From the NCBI RefSeq assembly GCF_012910885.1, contig NZ_WTVM01000014.1, positions 1 to 46,154 on the forward strand: a stretch of 46,154 nucleotides of DNA, given 5' to 3'. Below, in pieces: positions 7,991-17,400 of this stretch (positions are counted from its first letter, which is position 1; each line of letters opens with the position of its first letter). The notes beneath the pieces were generated by a model. It was not told the DNA's origin. It did not search any database and saw only the letters and a list, made by a program, of their open reading frames with translations. The stretch is from Azoarcus taiwanensis (GTDB lineage Bacteria; Pseudomonadota; Gammaproteobacteria; Burkholderiales; Rhodocyclaceae). The position numbers were made by a program, and so were the translations under genes.

Positions 7991-9367
7991 TTACACCCCC
8001 CGCCGCTTGATCACCGGATCGCGCAGGGTGACGAACTCTTCGGCCGCGGTCGGGTGGATGCCCACGGTGGTGTCGAAGTCGGTCTTGGTCGCGCCCATCT
8101 TCACCGCGATGGCGATGCCCTGGATGATCTCCGGCGCATCTGGACCGACCATGTGGGCACCGAGCACCCGGTCGGTGACCGGGTCGACGACCAGCTTCAT
8201 CAGCGTGCGCTCCTCGCGGCCCGAGAGGGTGTGTTTCATCGGACGGAAGCGTGCGGCGTAGACCGCGATCTCGTCATGGCGCTCAAGCGCGGCCTCCTCG
8301 GAGAGGCCGACCGTCGCGACTGGCGGTTGGCTGAATACGGCCGACGGCACGCAGTCGTGGTCGGCGCTGGATGGCTTGCCACCGAACAGCGTCATCGCCA
8401 GCGCCTGGCCTTCACGAATGGCGACTGGGGTCAGCGCGATGCGGTTGGTGACGTCGCCGACCGCGTGTATCCCGGGTACACTGGTTTGGCCGTAGGGATC
8501 GACGACGATGCCGCCCTGGGTGTCGGTTTCGATGCCGAGCGCCTCAAGGCCGAGACCGGCGGTGTTCGGCACTCGCCCGGTCGCGTACATGACGAGATCG
8601 AAGGGTTGCTGCGCGGCGGCGAGGTTTTCGCCATCGACGTCGAGCAGGCCGTCACTGCGCCGGCGGATCGCGGTCACCGTGCTGCCGAGCGCGATGTCGA
8701 TGCCCTTGCGTCGCATCTCCTCGTTCAGGTGGGTGCGTACATCACCGTCGAAGCCGCGCAGGATCTGCTCGCCGCGATAGCTCAGGCAGACCTCGGCGCC
8801 GAGGCCATGAAAGATCCCGGCAAACTCGACTGCGATGTAGCCGCCACCGACCACCAGCACTCGTCGGGGCGGCGTCTTGAGTTCGAACACTTCGTTCGAT
8901 GTGACGGCATGCTCGGCGCCGGGGATGTCCGGTACGAAGGGCCAGCCGCCGGTGGCGATGAGGATGTGCCGGCAGCGGAACTGTCGGTCGCCGACCGCGA
9001 CCATGCCGGGCGCGGGGATGCGGGCTGCGCCGGTGACGATCTCCACGCCTGCGTCGGTCAGAAGACGCTCGTAAATGCCGCTCAGGCGAGCCACTTCACG
9101 GTCGCGTGCCTCGGCCAGTCGCTGCCATGAGAAACCGGGGCGGGCCCGTTCCCAGCCGAAGCCGACCGCGTCTTCGAAGTCCTCGCCGAAGTGGGCGGCG
9201 AGCACCATGAGTTTCTTCGGCACGCAGCCACGGATCACGCAGGTGCCGCCCAGCCGGTGGTTCTCGGCGATGGCCACGCGTGCGCCGAGTCGCGACGCCA
9301 CGCGCGCGGCGCGCACCCCGCCGGAGCCGGCGCCGATTACGAAGAGGTCGAAGTCGAAAGCGTCCAT
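7991..9367 (-). CDS. gor: glutathione-disulfide reductase
   Basis: A 458-residue flavoprotein that reduces glutathione disulfide with NADPH in the cytoplasm. It has FAD motif VIGAGSGGVRAAR, redox-active GGTCVIRGCVPKK, NAD(P) fold VVGGGYIAVEFAG, and the NADPH-phosphate arginines expected in SYRGEQILRGFD. FAD motif 2 is HAVGDV, and the C-terminal catalytic His-Glu is in GIHPTAAEE. Length and spacing fit bacterial Gor of about 450 residues. It lies downstream of the EAL-HDOD gene with a 52-base gap and may be independently expressed. Its closeness to the ArsS cluster is compatible with thiol and metalloid stress, but that is inference. Confidence 0.95.
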   Translation of the reverse strand: MDAFDFDLFVIGAGSGGVRAARVASRLGARVAIAENHRLGGTCVIRGCVPKKLMVLAAHFGEDFEDAVGFGWERARPGFSWQRLAEARDREVARLSGIYERLLTDAGVEIVTGAARIPAPGMVAVGDRQFRCRHILIATGGWPFVPDIPGAEHAVTSNEVFELKTPPRRVLVVGGGYIAVEFAGIFHGLGAEVCLSYRGEQILRGFDGDVRTHLNEEMRRKGIDIALGSTVTAIRRRSDGLLDVDGENLAAAQQPFDLVMYATGRVPNTAGLGLEALGIETDTQGGIVVDPYGQTSVPGIHAVGDVTNRIALTPVAIREGQALAMTLFGGKPSSADHDCVPSAVFSQPPVATVGLSEEAALERHDEIAVYAARFRPMKHTLSGREERTLMKLVVDPVTDRVLGAHMVGPDAPEIIQGIAIAVKMGATKTDFDTTVGIHPTAAEEFVTLRDPVIKRRGV

Positions 9368-9419
9368 TCGCTCGGTATCCTTGTTTGAGATGGGATGGCT
9401 CGGGGCGCTCGTGATGCGG

Positions 9420-10652
9420 TCAGCTTCGTCGCTCGCCTAGTGCCACGACCCAACTGATGGCCTCGAGCTCGGCCTCTGTCACGTCCGAAAGTGTCAGCGA
9501 CGGCAGGGACGCGATGGCGCGCTCGGCTGCGCCGCGGTCGTGCGATTCGATGCAGGTCACCAGATGCAGCAGGCCACCGAGCGTGCCGCGGCGGTGAAGC
9601 AGCGCGTCGGCGACGTCGTCCGCGAGATTGATCTCGGTCACAAGATCACTCATCGGTTGTGACAGCACCGCGTCGAGCAGCGAAAGGGTGCCGGTCATGA
9701 AGGCCTTGTCGGCGAACTCATCATTTGGGCTTATGCGCTGCGCAAGCAGCTCCATGGTCTTGCCGCGCATTGCGGCCAGTTCGGTGAGCGGCGTCGGGTA
9801 ATCGACGCCCGGCTGTTTACTGTAGAGAAGTAGCTGGACCCAGCGTTGCAGTTGCCGGCGACCCAGCACCAGCACTGCGGATGAGATCGTGTCCACCGGT
9901 TTGCGCAGGCCGACGGCGGCCGAATTGACCAGCCTGAGCAGGTTGTAGGTCAGGGCGGCGTCCTGCTTGATGGTGTCGAAGATCTCGGTCGATTCACTGT
10001 CGTCCAGAATGTGCCCCAGCAGGCGCATCAGGAGCCGCGCGGTCGGATCGGGGCGCCGAGTACTCAGGACATCGGGTCTGGCGAAGTAATAGCCCTGAAA
10101 TAGCTCGAACCCCAACAACCTGCAGTACTCGGCCTGGTCGCGGCTGTCTACCTTTTCTGCCAGCAGCGTCGCCGGCCAGCGCTTGAGGGTGTCGACGATT
10201 GCCGGAAGCTCCTCACGCTGGTGCGCGAGCAAGTCGATCTTGACGTAATCGACCAGATCGAGGAGTTCGTCGAAGCTCTCGTCATAGGCGAAATCGTCCA
10301 GCGCCAGAGAAAAGCCATTTGCCTTCAGTTGTCGGCAGCGGCCGATGACTTCCGGGCTCGCAGTGACGGTCTCGAGCAGTTCGAGCACGATTTGCTCTCG
10401 CGGCAGAAACTCGACCAGATCGCTGTGAAGCAGATCGGCACTGACGTTGATGAAACCTTTGTGATGTCCGAGCACCTTGGCCGCACCCATTTGCCCGAAA
10501 GTGTGGCTGATGACGCTTGCCGTGGCATGCAGGTCGTTGGTGACGTTGCTGCTGTTGACGAACCCGGTGCGAAAAAGCAGTTCGTAGGCGAAGAGCCCCC
10601 CTTCACGTTCGAGGATTGGCTGCCGCCCGAGAAAGACTTCCTGTCTGGACAT
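9420..10652 (-). CDS. EAL-HDOD signalling protein (YuxH type)
   Basis: A 410-residue protein with an N-terminal EAL-like domain (about 5-200) and a C-terminal HDOD domain (about 205-400), the architecture of the YuxH/CdgJ family. The EAL signature is altered to YELLFR, but several metal- or substrate-binding positions remain: INVSADLL, LALDDFAYD, VKIDLL, LAEKVDS and FQGYYFARP. Whether it still cleaves cyclic di-GMP or acts only by protein contacts cannot be decided by eye. The HDOD part begins around LMRLLGHI and includes YNLLRLVNSAAVG. The start was set at MSRQEVFLGRQPIL, where family similarity begins; no good ribosome-binding site is visible. Confidence 0.88.
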   Translation of the reverse strand: MSRQEVFLGRQPILEREGGLFAYELLFRTGFVNSSNVTNDLHATASVISHTFGQMGAAKVLGHHKGFINVSADLLHSDLVEFLPREQIVLELLETVTASPEVIGRCRQLKANGFSLALDDFAYDESFDELLDLVDYVKIDLLAHQREELPAIVDTLKRWPATLLAEKVDSRDQAEYCRLLGFELFQGYYFARPDVLSTRRPDPTARLLMRLLGHILDDSESTEIFDTIKQDAALTYNLLRLVNSAAVGLRKPVDTISSAVLVLGRRQLQRWVQLLLYSKQPGVDYPTPLTELAAMRGKTMELLAQRISPNDEFADKAFMTGTLSLLDAVLSQPMSDLVTEINLADDVADALLHRRGTLGGLLHLVTCIESHDRGAAERAIASLPSLTLSDVTEAELEAISWVVALGERRS

Positions 10653-10813
10653 CGGTTGAAAAGGGTGAGTGAATTCGACGATGTTACCCGAGCCTGAACG
10701 CCGACGCCTAACACCGCTCCGGTATGTTGCAGATTTGCAAAGTGCGCCCATTTACGCTCGTGGCTGCGCTTTCTGAAGAGAGCAGCCGAAGGGCCGCGCG
10801 CGGCGGGTGGCCC

Positions 10814-11005
10814 TCAGTCTCCCTGTTCTGTCACCCCCTCGCGGAAGCGGCGCGCGGCCTCGCGCATGAAAGCCATGTGCTTGCGGTAGTTGCGGCAATA
10901 CACGCACATCGCGTTGTGCGTCGACAGTGCCGCTTTCTCCTGCCACTTCAGCGGCCGGTCGAGCTCTTCGGACATCAGTCGTGTGGCCTGTTTGCAATTG
11001 ATCAT
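10814..11005 (-). CDS. small soluble zinc-finger (zf-HC2/ZAS) anti-sigma factor candidate
   Basis: A 63-residue protein with the zinc-binding pattern H30-x3-C34-x2-C37 (HNAMCVYC) preceded by Cys4 in INCKQATRLMSEELDRPL, a typical ZAS/zf-HC2 anti-sigma layout. It has no membrane segment, so it would act as a cytoplasmic anti-sigma factor. Its ATG overlaps the stop of the ECF sigma gene by four bases, the usual arrangement of a cognate pair. An upstream ATG in frame would lie inside the sigma gene and is unlikely to be used. It is expected to sense redox or metal state through its zinc site and release the sigma factor; the stimulus is unknown. Confidence 0.82.
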   Translation of the reverse strand: MINCKQATRLMSEELDRPLKWQEKAALSTHNAMCVYCRNYRKHMAFMREAARRFREGVTEQGD

Positions 11006-11622
11006 CGCGCGGCTCCCTTGAACCAGTTGTCTTCCAGGCATTCACGTAGTCCGAGGCGGGCGCGGTGAAGGATGACCCAGCAGTTGTTTTTCGAGATGCC
11101 GAGCTCGCGGCAGATCTCGTCGGTTTCGAGTTCGAGCATCTCCCGCATCATGTAGATGCGCGCGAGCTTCTCCGGCAGATGATTCACGCAGGCGTCGAAG
11201 ATCGTCCAGAACTGCTTTTGAGACAGCACCTCGTCCGGGTTCGACCAGGTGGCCGGGCCGTCCTCATGGTTCCAGTAACCGGACGACCACATCATCTTGC
11301 GGTTGAAGAGGGCATCCATGCCGTCATCGCCGTCCTCGTCCTGCGCGGCGAGATCGCTGCGGCTGATCTCGCGCGCGTTCCTGCGGATATGGTCGACGAT
11401 CTTGTTGCGGAGGATGGCGAACAACCAGGTCTTGATCGCCGAGCGACCGGCGAAGCCATGTTCGCTGTTCATCGCGGCGACCAGGGCTTCCTGCACCATG
11501 TCCTCGGCCGTCGCGGCGTCGCGCAGTTGCATCTGTGCAAAGCGCAGCATGTCCCGGCGAATGCTCTCGATCGACGGACCGCTCCAATCGATCCGACTGC
11601 CGGGCGGGGAATGTTCGCTCAT
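11002..11622 (-). CDS. ECF-type RNA polymerase sigma factor
   Basis: A 206-residue sigma-70 family factor of the extracytoplasmic-function type. Region 2 covers about residues 20-90 (MLRFAQMQLRD, AEDMVQEALVAA, WLFAILRNKIVDHIRR). A linker with an unusual acidic and Trp-rich stretch (DEDGDDGMDALF, WSSGYWNHEDGPATW) precedes region 4, which is about 140-206 with ETDEICRELGISKNNCWV as the helix-turn-helix. The start MSEHSPPGS has GAGGAGA eight bases upstream; the longer upstream frame has no coding look. It overlaps the small zinc-finger gene, probably its anti-sigma factor. The promoter set it recognises is not determinable here. Confidence 0.9.
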   Translation of the reverse strand: MSEHSPPGSRIDWSGPSIESIRRDMLRFAQMQLRDAATAEDMVQEALVAAMNSEHGFAGRSAIKTWLFAILRNKIVDHIRRNAREISRSDLAAQDEDGDDGMDALFNRKMMWSSGYWNHEDGPATWSNPDEVLSQKQFWTIFDACVNHLPEKLARIYMMREMLELETDEICRELGISKNNCWVILHRARLGLRECLEDNWFKGAAR

Positions 11623-12104
11623 CGGGAATGTCTCCTCATTGCCCTCGTGCTGTGTCGCGCAATGCGCGAGTGAGGTCGGGATCGCGCTTTCCAGGCCCGC
11701 AAAGTTGAACTCATTACGTTGCGCCGAGCGAGACTGCAAGCGCGTCCACCTCGAACTGAATATAGCCGGGGATCTCCTGATTGCGTTCCTCGAGCGTAGC
11801 TGATCCGGATTGCTGCGTCGTTTGTACGGCCATTTCCTTACAAGATGCTTTGACGCGGAAACCTCAGTTGAACGCTTCAAATGATCTTGAATGCCCAACA
11901 ATACCCCAGCTTTGCATCTTCGACTGCGATCCCCAGAGGGGTGAGTCCGCTACATGTCCAACTGCGGGCCAGGTTCAAGCCAGACAGCGCAGCGGAGGAC
12001 GATGTCGTGCGCCTTCTGTTTCTAGACATAGCTTCTGCTGGAGCCGATCATGTGGCGGTGGGTGCGACATGTGGCGCCGCGCGGGCACAGTGCGGAGGGG
12101 AAGA
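11623..12104. other. 482-base divergent intergenic region with a palindrome
   Basis: This separates the ECF sigma gene (minus) from the hydroxylase-family gene (plus) and must hold the promoters of both. No convincing coding frame is present. A perfect palindrome TTGAACGCTTCAA lies at 11868-11880 and could be an operator. I could not identify -35/-10 pairs with confidence. It is long compared with other spacers here. Confidence 0.5.
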
Positions 12105-12665
12105 ATGAAAGGGGGGCGAATCGATTCAGTGAAGGTCAGATACCCGTATTCGACGATGATCCCAGCAGTTGCCGCGGTGGCAATGACGACTGTCTGGCTA
12201 CGGTCGTCGGGAAACAGCGCTGCGTCGTGGCTGCCAATGATACCCGCTGGTTTCGTCGCTTGGACCCTGCTCGAGTACCTATTGCACCGCTTCGCGCTGC
12301 ACGGCATTGAGCCGTTTCGTCGCTGGCATCTGGAACACCATCGGGATCCTGCCAAGCCCTTGCAGACACCCGTGCTTTTCAGCCTGATGTTGGTGGGCGC
12401 TTTCGTGTCGCTGCCTTTCGCCTTGCCCGATGCGCACGCTCCTGCGTTGTTCGCTGTCGGCCTGTGCATCGGGCAAGTGTCCCAGGAGATCGTACATCAC
12501 CGTCTGCATCGGACCGATTCACCGTCGAATCGCTGGCTCGCTGCGCGTTGGCGCGAACATGGCTACCACCACGAGGTGGACGGTAATGCCGCTTATGGAA
12601 CATGTACCGGATTCTGGGATCGGGTTTTCGGCACCAGTCCGCGCCAAGACCGCCACATCTCATGA
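12105..12665 (+). CDS. sterol desaturase/fatty acid hydroxylase superfamily membrane protein
   Basis: A 186-residue integral membrane protein with three to four hydrophobic segments and the histidine clusters of the di-iron fatty acid hydroxylase/sterol desaturase superfamily: HRFALH, HLEHH, HHRLH and HGYHH. All expected His boxes are present, so it is probably an active oxygenase acting on a lipid or carotenoid-like substrate in the inner membrane. The start at MKGGRIDS has GGAGGGG six bases upstream. It is divergent from an ECF sigma gene and could belong to its regulon, which is inference. The substrate cannot be named. Confidence 0.85.
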   Translation: MKGGRIDSVKVRYPYSTMIPAVAAVAMTTVWLRSSGNSAASWLPMIPAGFVAWTLLEYLLHRFALHGIEPFRRWHLEHHRDPAKPLQTPVLFSLMLVGAFVSLPFALPDAHAPALFAVGLCIGQVSQEIVHHRLHRTDSPSNRWLAARWREHGYHHEVDGNAAYGTCTGFWDRVFGTSPRQDRHIS

Positions 12666-12721
12666 AGCGGTTGTGTCAAGAAAGGCCCTCCGCGGTCGTC
12701 CCGATAGCTTTCAAGCTGCCG

Positions 12722-14122
12722 TTACTCATTACCCGGATGGGTCATCCCCATCGGGTCGATCCAGCGGTCGAACTGCTCGCCGGTGACATGGCCAATTGCG
12801 AGGGCAGCCTCACGCAGCGTTGAGCCGTCCTTGTGAGCTTTCTTGGCGATCTCGGCCGCCTTGTCGTAGCCGATGTGGCGGTTGAGTGCAGTGACCAGCA
12901 TCAGGTTGCGGGCGAGGTTGTCGCGGATGCGCGGCAGATTGGGGGCGATCCCGCGGGCGCAGTGCAGGTCGAAGGAGCGGGCGGCGTCGCCGAGCAGGCG
13001 GATGCTCTCAAGCACCGCGTGCGCGATGACTGGCTTGTAGACATTGAGTTGGAAGTTGCCCTGACTGCCTGCGAAGGCCACCGTTGCGTCGTTGCCGAAC
13101 ACACGGGTGCACACCATGGTCAGCGCCTCGGACTGGGTCGGGTTGACCTTGCCCGGCATGATCGAGCTGCCCGGTTCGTTCTCCGGGATTTGCAACTCGC
13201 TGATACCGGTTCGCGGTCCGCTTGCGAGCCAGCGTACGTCGTTGGCAATCTTGAACAGCGCAACGGCCAGTGTTCGCAGGGCAGCACTGAAACTTACCAG
13301 CGCATCGTGCGATGCCAGCGCCGCAAAACGGTTCGTCGCGACGCGAAATGGCTGCCCGGTCTCGCGGGCAATAAAGTGCGCGCAGCGTTCGCCGAAGCGC
13401 GGGTGTGCGTTCAGTCCGGTGCCTACGGCGGTGCCGCCGATGGCCAGCTCGTGCAAGCCGATCTGTGCGGCCTCGATCGCATCGAGCGCGAAGTCGATCT
13501 GCGCGACCCAACTGCCGATCTCCTGGCCGAGGGTGATCGGCGTGGCGTCCATCAGATGGGTACGGCCAGTCTTGACCACGTTGGCGTAATCATGAGATTT
13601 GGCCGTCAATGTCTTGCGCAGCGCCAGCACCGGCGGAAGCAACTCGCGGTGCAGGGCGAGCACCACGGCGACATGCATCGCTGTCGGAAAGGTATCGTTC
13701 GAGGATTGCCCGCGATTCACATCATCATTCGGGTGGACCGGGTGTTTGCCGCCTAGAGGCTGACCCGCGAGTTCGTTGGCGCGGTTGGCGATCACTTCGT
13801 TCGCATTCATGTTCGACTGGGTGCCGCTGCCGGTCTGGAATACCACCAGCGGGAAATGCGCGTCCAGGTCACCGGCGAAGACTTCTTCGGCCGCGTGCAC
13901 AATGAGTGTGGCTTTTCCGCTGTCGAGCTCGCCCAATTCCGCGTTGGCAAGCGCCGCCGCTTTCTTCAGCACGCCGAAGGCATGCACGATCGATGTCGGC
14001 ATGCAAAAACGCTCGCGCCCGATGTCGAAATTGCTGATCGAGCGTTGTGTTTGCGCGCCCCAGTAGCGATCCGCCGGTACCGGGATTTCGCCGAAGCTGT
14101 CGGTTTCGATTCGTGTGTCCAT
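12722..14122 (-). CDS. fumC: class II fumarate hydratase
   Basis: A 466-residue iron-independent fumarase that interconverts fumarate and malate in the citric acid cycle. It carries the superfamily signature [13 protein letters not shown] (around residue 317), [14 protein letters not shown] near residue 100, [15 protein letters not shown], and [18 protein letters not shown] with the catalytic His. The length matches FumC of about 465. The start [16 protein letters not shown] is the family's usual beginning; the longer frame upstream is not supported. It converges on the hydroxylase-family gene and is divergent from the mechanosensitive channel gene. Confidence 0.95.
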   Translation of the reverse strand: MDTRIETDSFGEIPVPADRYWGAQTQRSISNFDIGRERFCMPTSIVHAFGVLKKAAALANAELGELDSGKATLIVHAAEEVFAGDLDAHFPLVVFQTGSGTQSNMNANEVIANRANELAGQPLGGKHPVHPNDDVNRGQSSNDTFPTAMHVAVVLALHRELLPPVLALRKTLTAKSHDYANVVKTGRTHLMDATPITLGQEIGSWVAQIDFALDAIEAAQIGLHELAIGGTAVGTGLNAHPRFGERCAHFIARETGQPFRVATNRFAALASHDALVSFSAALRTLAVALFKIANDVRWLASGPRTGISELQIPENEPGSSIMPGKVNPTQSEALTMVCTRVFGNDATVAFAGSQGNFQLNVYKPVIAHAVLESIRLLGDAARSFDLHCARGIAPNLPRIRDNLARNLMLVTALNRHIGYDKAAEIAKKAHKDGSTLREAALAIGHVTGEQFDRWIDPMGMTHPGNE

Positions 14123-14431
14123 ATGTTGATTGTAGGCTCCGGAACGATATTTGCTCGCAGTCAGCTGAATGCTTCGATACGTTATTGCTGTCGGCAGACT
14201 GCTCGTTGGGGACGGCTGATCGCTGCTTGCCGCGCGGGGCACTGCGGATAATCGTGGTGAGCCGCTGCCGGTCATGTGGCCTGACCGTCCCGTCAGGGCT
14301 GGCGCTCACGATCGCTGAACGCGCCTCGTGTGCAAAGCCTTGCACCTGAGCCGGAGCCTCCTTAAGCTGCCGGTTCTCTTCGGCTGGTTTGCTGAAGCCC
14401 CGGGGATTCATTCGGTAATGGAAGCGAGCAG
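14123..14431. other. 309-base divergent spacer, fumC to channel gene
   Basis: No coding sequence is visible. It must contain promoters for fumC (minus) and the channel gene (plus). A small inverted repeat CCTGAC-CGTCCC-GTCAGG lies at 14280-14297 and may be an operator or a leader hairpin. Nothing else stands out. Confidence 0.5.
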
Positions 14432-17400
14432 ATGATCAAGAAGGCCTTGAGTGCCTTGGTGCTGTTGCTGTTGGTTGGTCTTGGTACTCTTACGTGGGCG
14501 GAGTTGGTGCCGTCTGCTGCGTCGGAGGCAGTTCCGACCCTGGATCAACTCGAAGCCCGAAAAAGGATGGTCGAGGATGCGAGCGACCTGAGCGAGGATC
14601 AGCGCCGGCGTCTGCTTGAGATCTATGACCAGACGCTTGGCTACCATCAGCAGCTGCGGCAGACCAATGCCGAGGCCGAGGCACTCAAGAACCTGCTGTA
14701 TGCGGCGGCTGACCGCATTGTCAGCCTGCGAGAGCAGGCACAACAACCGCCGTCGGCGCTCGTGCTGGAGCCGGAAGCCGAATCCAGCCTTGAGGTGCTT
14801 GAAACCTTCATCAGCGCGCGGGAGGAGTGGTTGGCGGTGGCCCGCGATTCCTTGCGTTCGGCCGAACGCGAGCTGGCCCGTTTGATCGGGGGCAGTGCCG
14901 CTCTCGGCGAGCGCATCGCCAGTCGGACGACCGCGATCGACCAGATCCAGCGCGAGCTCGCGGCCTTGCCCGCGGACAGCACCGATCTCGCTCACCGTGC
15001 ACGTGTCGACAACCTGCGGGTTCGCAAGGCGTTCAACCAGGCCGCACTCGCCCTTCGACAGCACGAGCTCGCCAATCTCGGAGAGCTGACTGCCCTGAAC
15101 CAGGCGATCCGCGACTCCAGTAATCGCACCATTGCCGGTTTGCAGGCCGAGCTTGAGCAACTCCGTGAGCGTGGGCAGCAGGTGCGTGAAGCGATTGCAC
15201 GCGAGGCTGTCGAGCAGGCAGACCGTCTTCGCGATGACGCGGCACGCCTGCCGCCCGAGGTGCTTGCGCTGGCCGATCAGAACCGAGAATTGCGTGCTGA
15301 GCAGGCCAACCTGGTCGCTCAGGAGCAAAGCGTTGCCGCAGCGTTGCAGCGCGCGAGACAGGAACGCGATGAATACCGCGCCGACTTCGAACGCATCCGC
15401 AACCGGGTTGAAGTTGTCGGTCGAAGCGAGGCGATCGCCAAGGTGCTGCATGCGCGTCGAGCCGCGCTACCTTCGCTCCAGACTTACCGCTCGGAGAGGA
15501 TGACGCTCGAAAGCGCCATCCGGGCCGCAATCGAACGTCAGCTGAACGTCGATGATCTGCTGATGGCGGCACCCATTCTGCGTATCCGCTTCCATGATGT
15601 GCTGTCGGGGGCTGCCGACACTGCCGATGTTGAAACCAGTGAGCAGTTGCGTTCCGAGACGGACAGGCTTCTGGATGCTTACGCCGAGTCGTTGAACGAG
15701 CTTCAGCAAGGTTACGCGAGACACCTCAACAGCCTGACGAATCTCGACGTGGCGGTCAGAGAGCGTTTCGATGTCGCACAGCAATACGTCGAGTACATCG
15801 AGGAGCAGTTGCTATGGATGCCGAACACCAACCTTGCCGCATTGGTGGCGGTGGACTATCCGGACTGGACGCGTTGGGCGCTTGATCCCGGGACCTGGGT
15901 GCCAATTGCAGGCGGCTGGCTGGACTTCACCGCCCGACACTGGATGAGCATTCTGCTTGTGCTCATTCTTTTACATGCGCTGCGACGTTTCAATCGCAGC
16001 GCGCGCCGCCGGCTGGAGTACATCGATCAAGCGCTCAACCGGGTCAAGACCGATTCTTCCCGTCGCACGCTGGAGGCCGTCTTCTTGGCCGCCTTGCGCG
16101 TGCTACCGGGGCCGCTGGCCTTGTTTCTCGTCGGCAAGGCGATGCAAGGTTTCGTCGACCCGCTGGCGGTTGCCATCGGCGACGGGCTGGTCAATGCCAG
16201 CCTGCTGCTTGGATACCTGTTGTTCGTTGTTCAACTGATTCGCCCAAACGGGATCGGAGCCCGCCATCTGCGCTGGTCGCCTCGCGCCTGTGCTGCGCTG
16301 GAGCGGCCTTTGCGCGGCTTCACGACCTTCTTCACCAGTGCAGTGTTCGTGATCACCTTGCTGGGCGCGAGTGAAGCGCCGGCTGCCGCGCAAGCCGTCG
16401 GCAGCATCGTGTTCGCATCCGTGATGGGGGCGATCTTCATCATGGTGCGCAAGTTGTTCGGCGAGCAGGGGGCCATGCGGGCCTGTATTCGTGAAGACTT
16501 TGCCGGCACCTGGGCCCACCAACTCCATTTTCTTTGGTATCCGCTGGCGCTGGCGACCCCGCTTGCGCTCGGGCTTGCTTCGCTCGGCGGCTATTACTAC
16601 ACCGCAATGCATTTCACCGGGCGGATCCTGATGACGGTCTCGTTCATCTTCGTGGTGTTCGTCGTCACCGGGGTGATCCTGCGCTGGCTCTACGTCACAG
16701 AGCGCCGTTTGCGCTACGAGGATGCAATTCGCCGACGGGATCAGTTGCGTGCCCAGCGCGCGGAGAGCGGGAGTGACGACAAGAGCGGTGAGGACGCCGG
16801 GGATGTCATCGTCGTCGAAACGCCGGAGGTCAATTACGAGTCGCTAAGCGAACAGTCGCGCCGGCTCGTCCATACCGGCTTCCTGTTCGCGGTGCTGTTT
16901 GGTACCTGGGGGATCTGGGCCAACCTGATTCCTGCGCTTGGTTTTCTGGAGGCGACCAATCTGCCCTTTGAAACCACGCGCTTGGTCGATGGTGTCAGCA
17001 CGGTGATGCCGATCACGCTGGCCGATCTTGTCATCGGGTTGTTCATCGTCATCGTGACTTTTCTTGCAGCGAAGAATCTGCCGGGCATTCTCGAGCTCAG
17101 TCTGCTGCAGCGGCTGCCGCTTGATCCCGGTGCGCGCTATGCGATCACCGCGTTGTCGCAATACCTGATCGCGGGTATCGGCCTCATCATCGCGGTGCAG
17201 ACCATTGGCTTTCAGTGGAGCGGCTTGCAATGGCTGATCGCGGCGCTAGGTGTGGGTCTCGGCTTTGGTTTGCAGGAGATCGTGGCCAACTTCGTGAGCG
17301 GCATCATTCTGCTCTTCGAGCGTCCGATCCGCGTAGGTGATGTGGTGACCATCGACGGCACGACCGGTGTGGTGACCCGCATCCAGATCCGCGCGACCAC

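Noticed and set aside
8054-9130. 358-codon plus-strand frame opposite gor
   Set aside because: Mirror frame of a full-length glutathione reductase.
10791-10813. GGGCC...GGCCC hairpin as terminator of the anti-sigma gene
   Set aside because: Five-base stem with a GC-rich loop, partly overlapping the coding end, and no T-run on the minus strand.
12833-13756. 307-codon plus-strand frame opposite fumC
   Set aside because: Mirror of fumarase; no domains.
14408-15451. 347-codon minus-strand frame opposite the channel's coiled coil
   Set aside because: Leu/Gln-rich mirror of the helical domain. It also overlaps the channel start and has no signal or domain.
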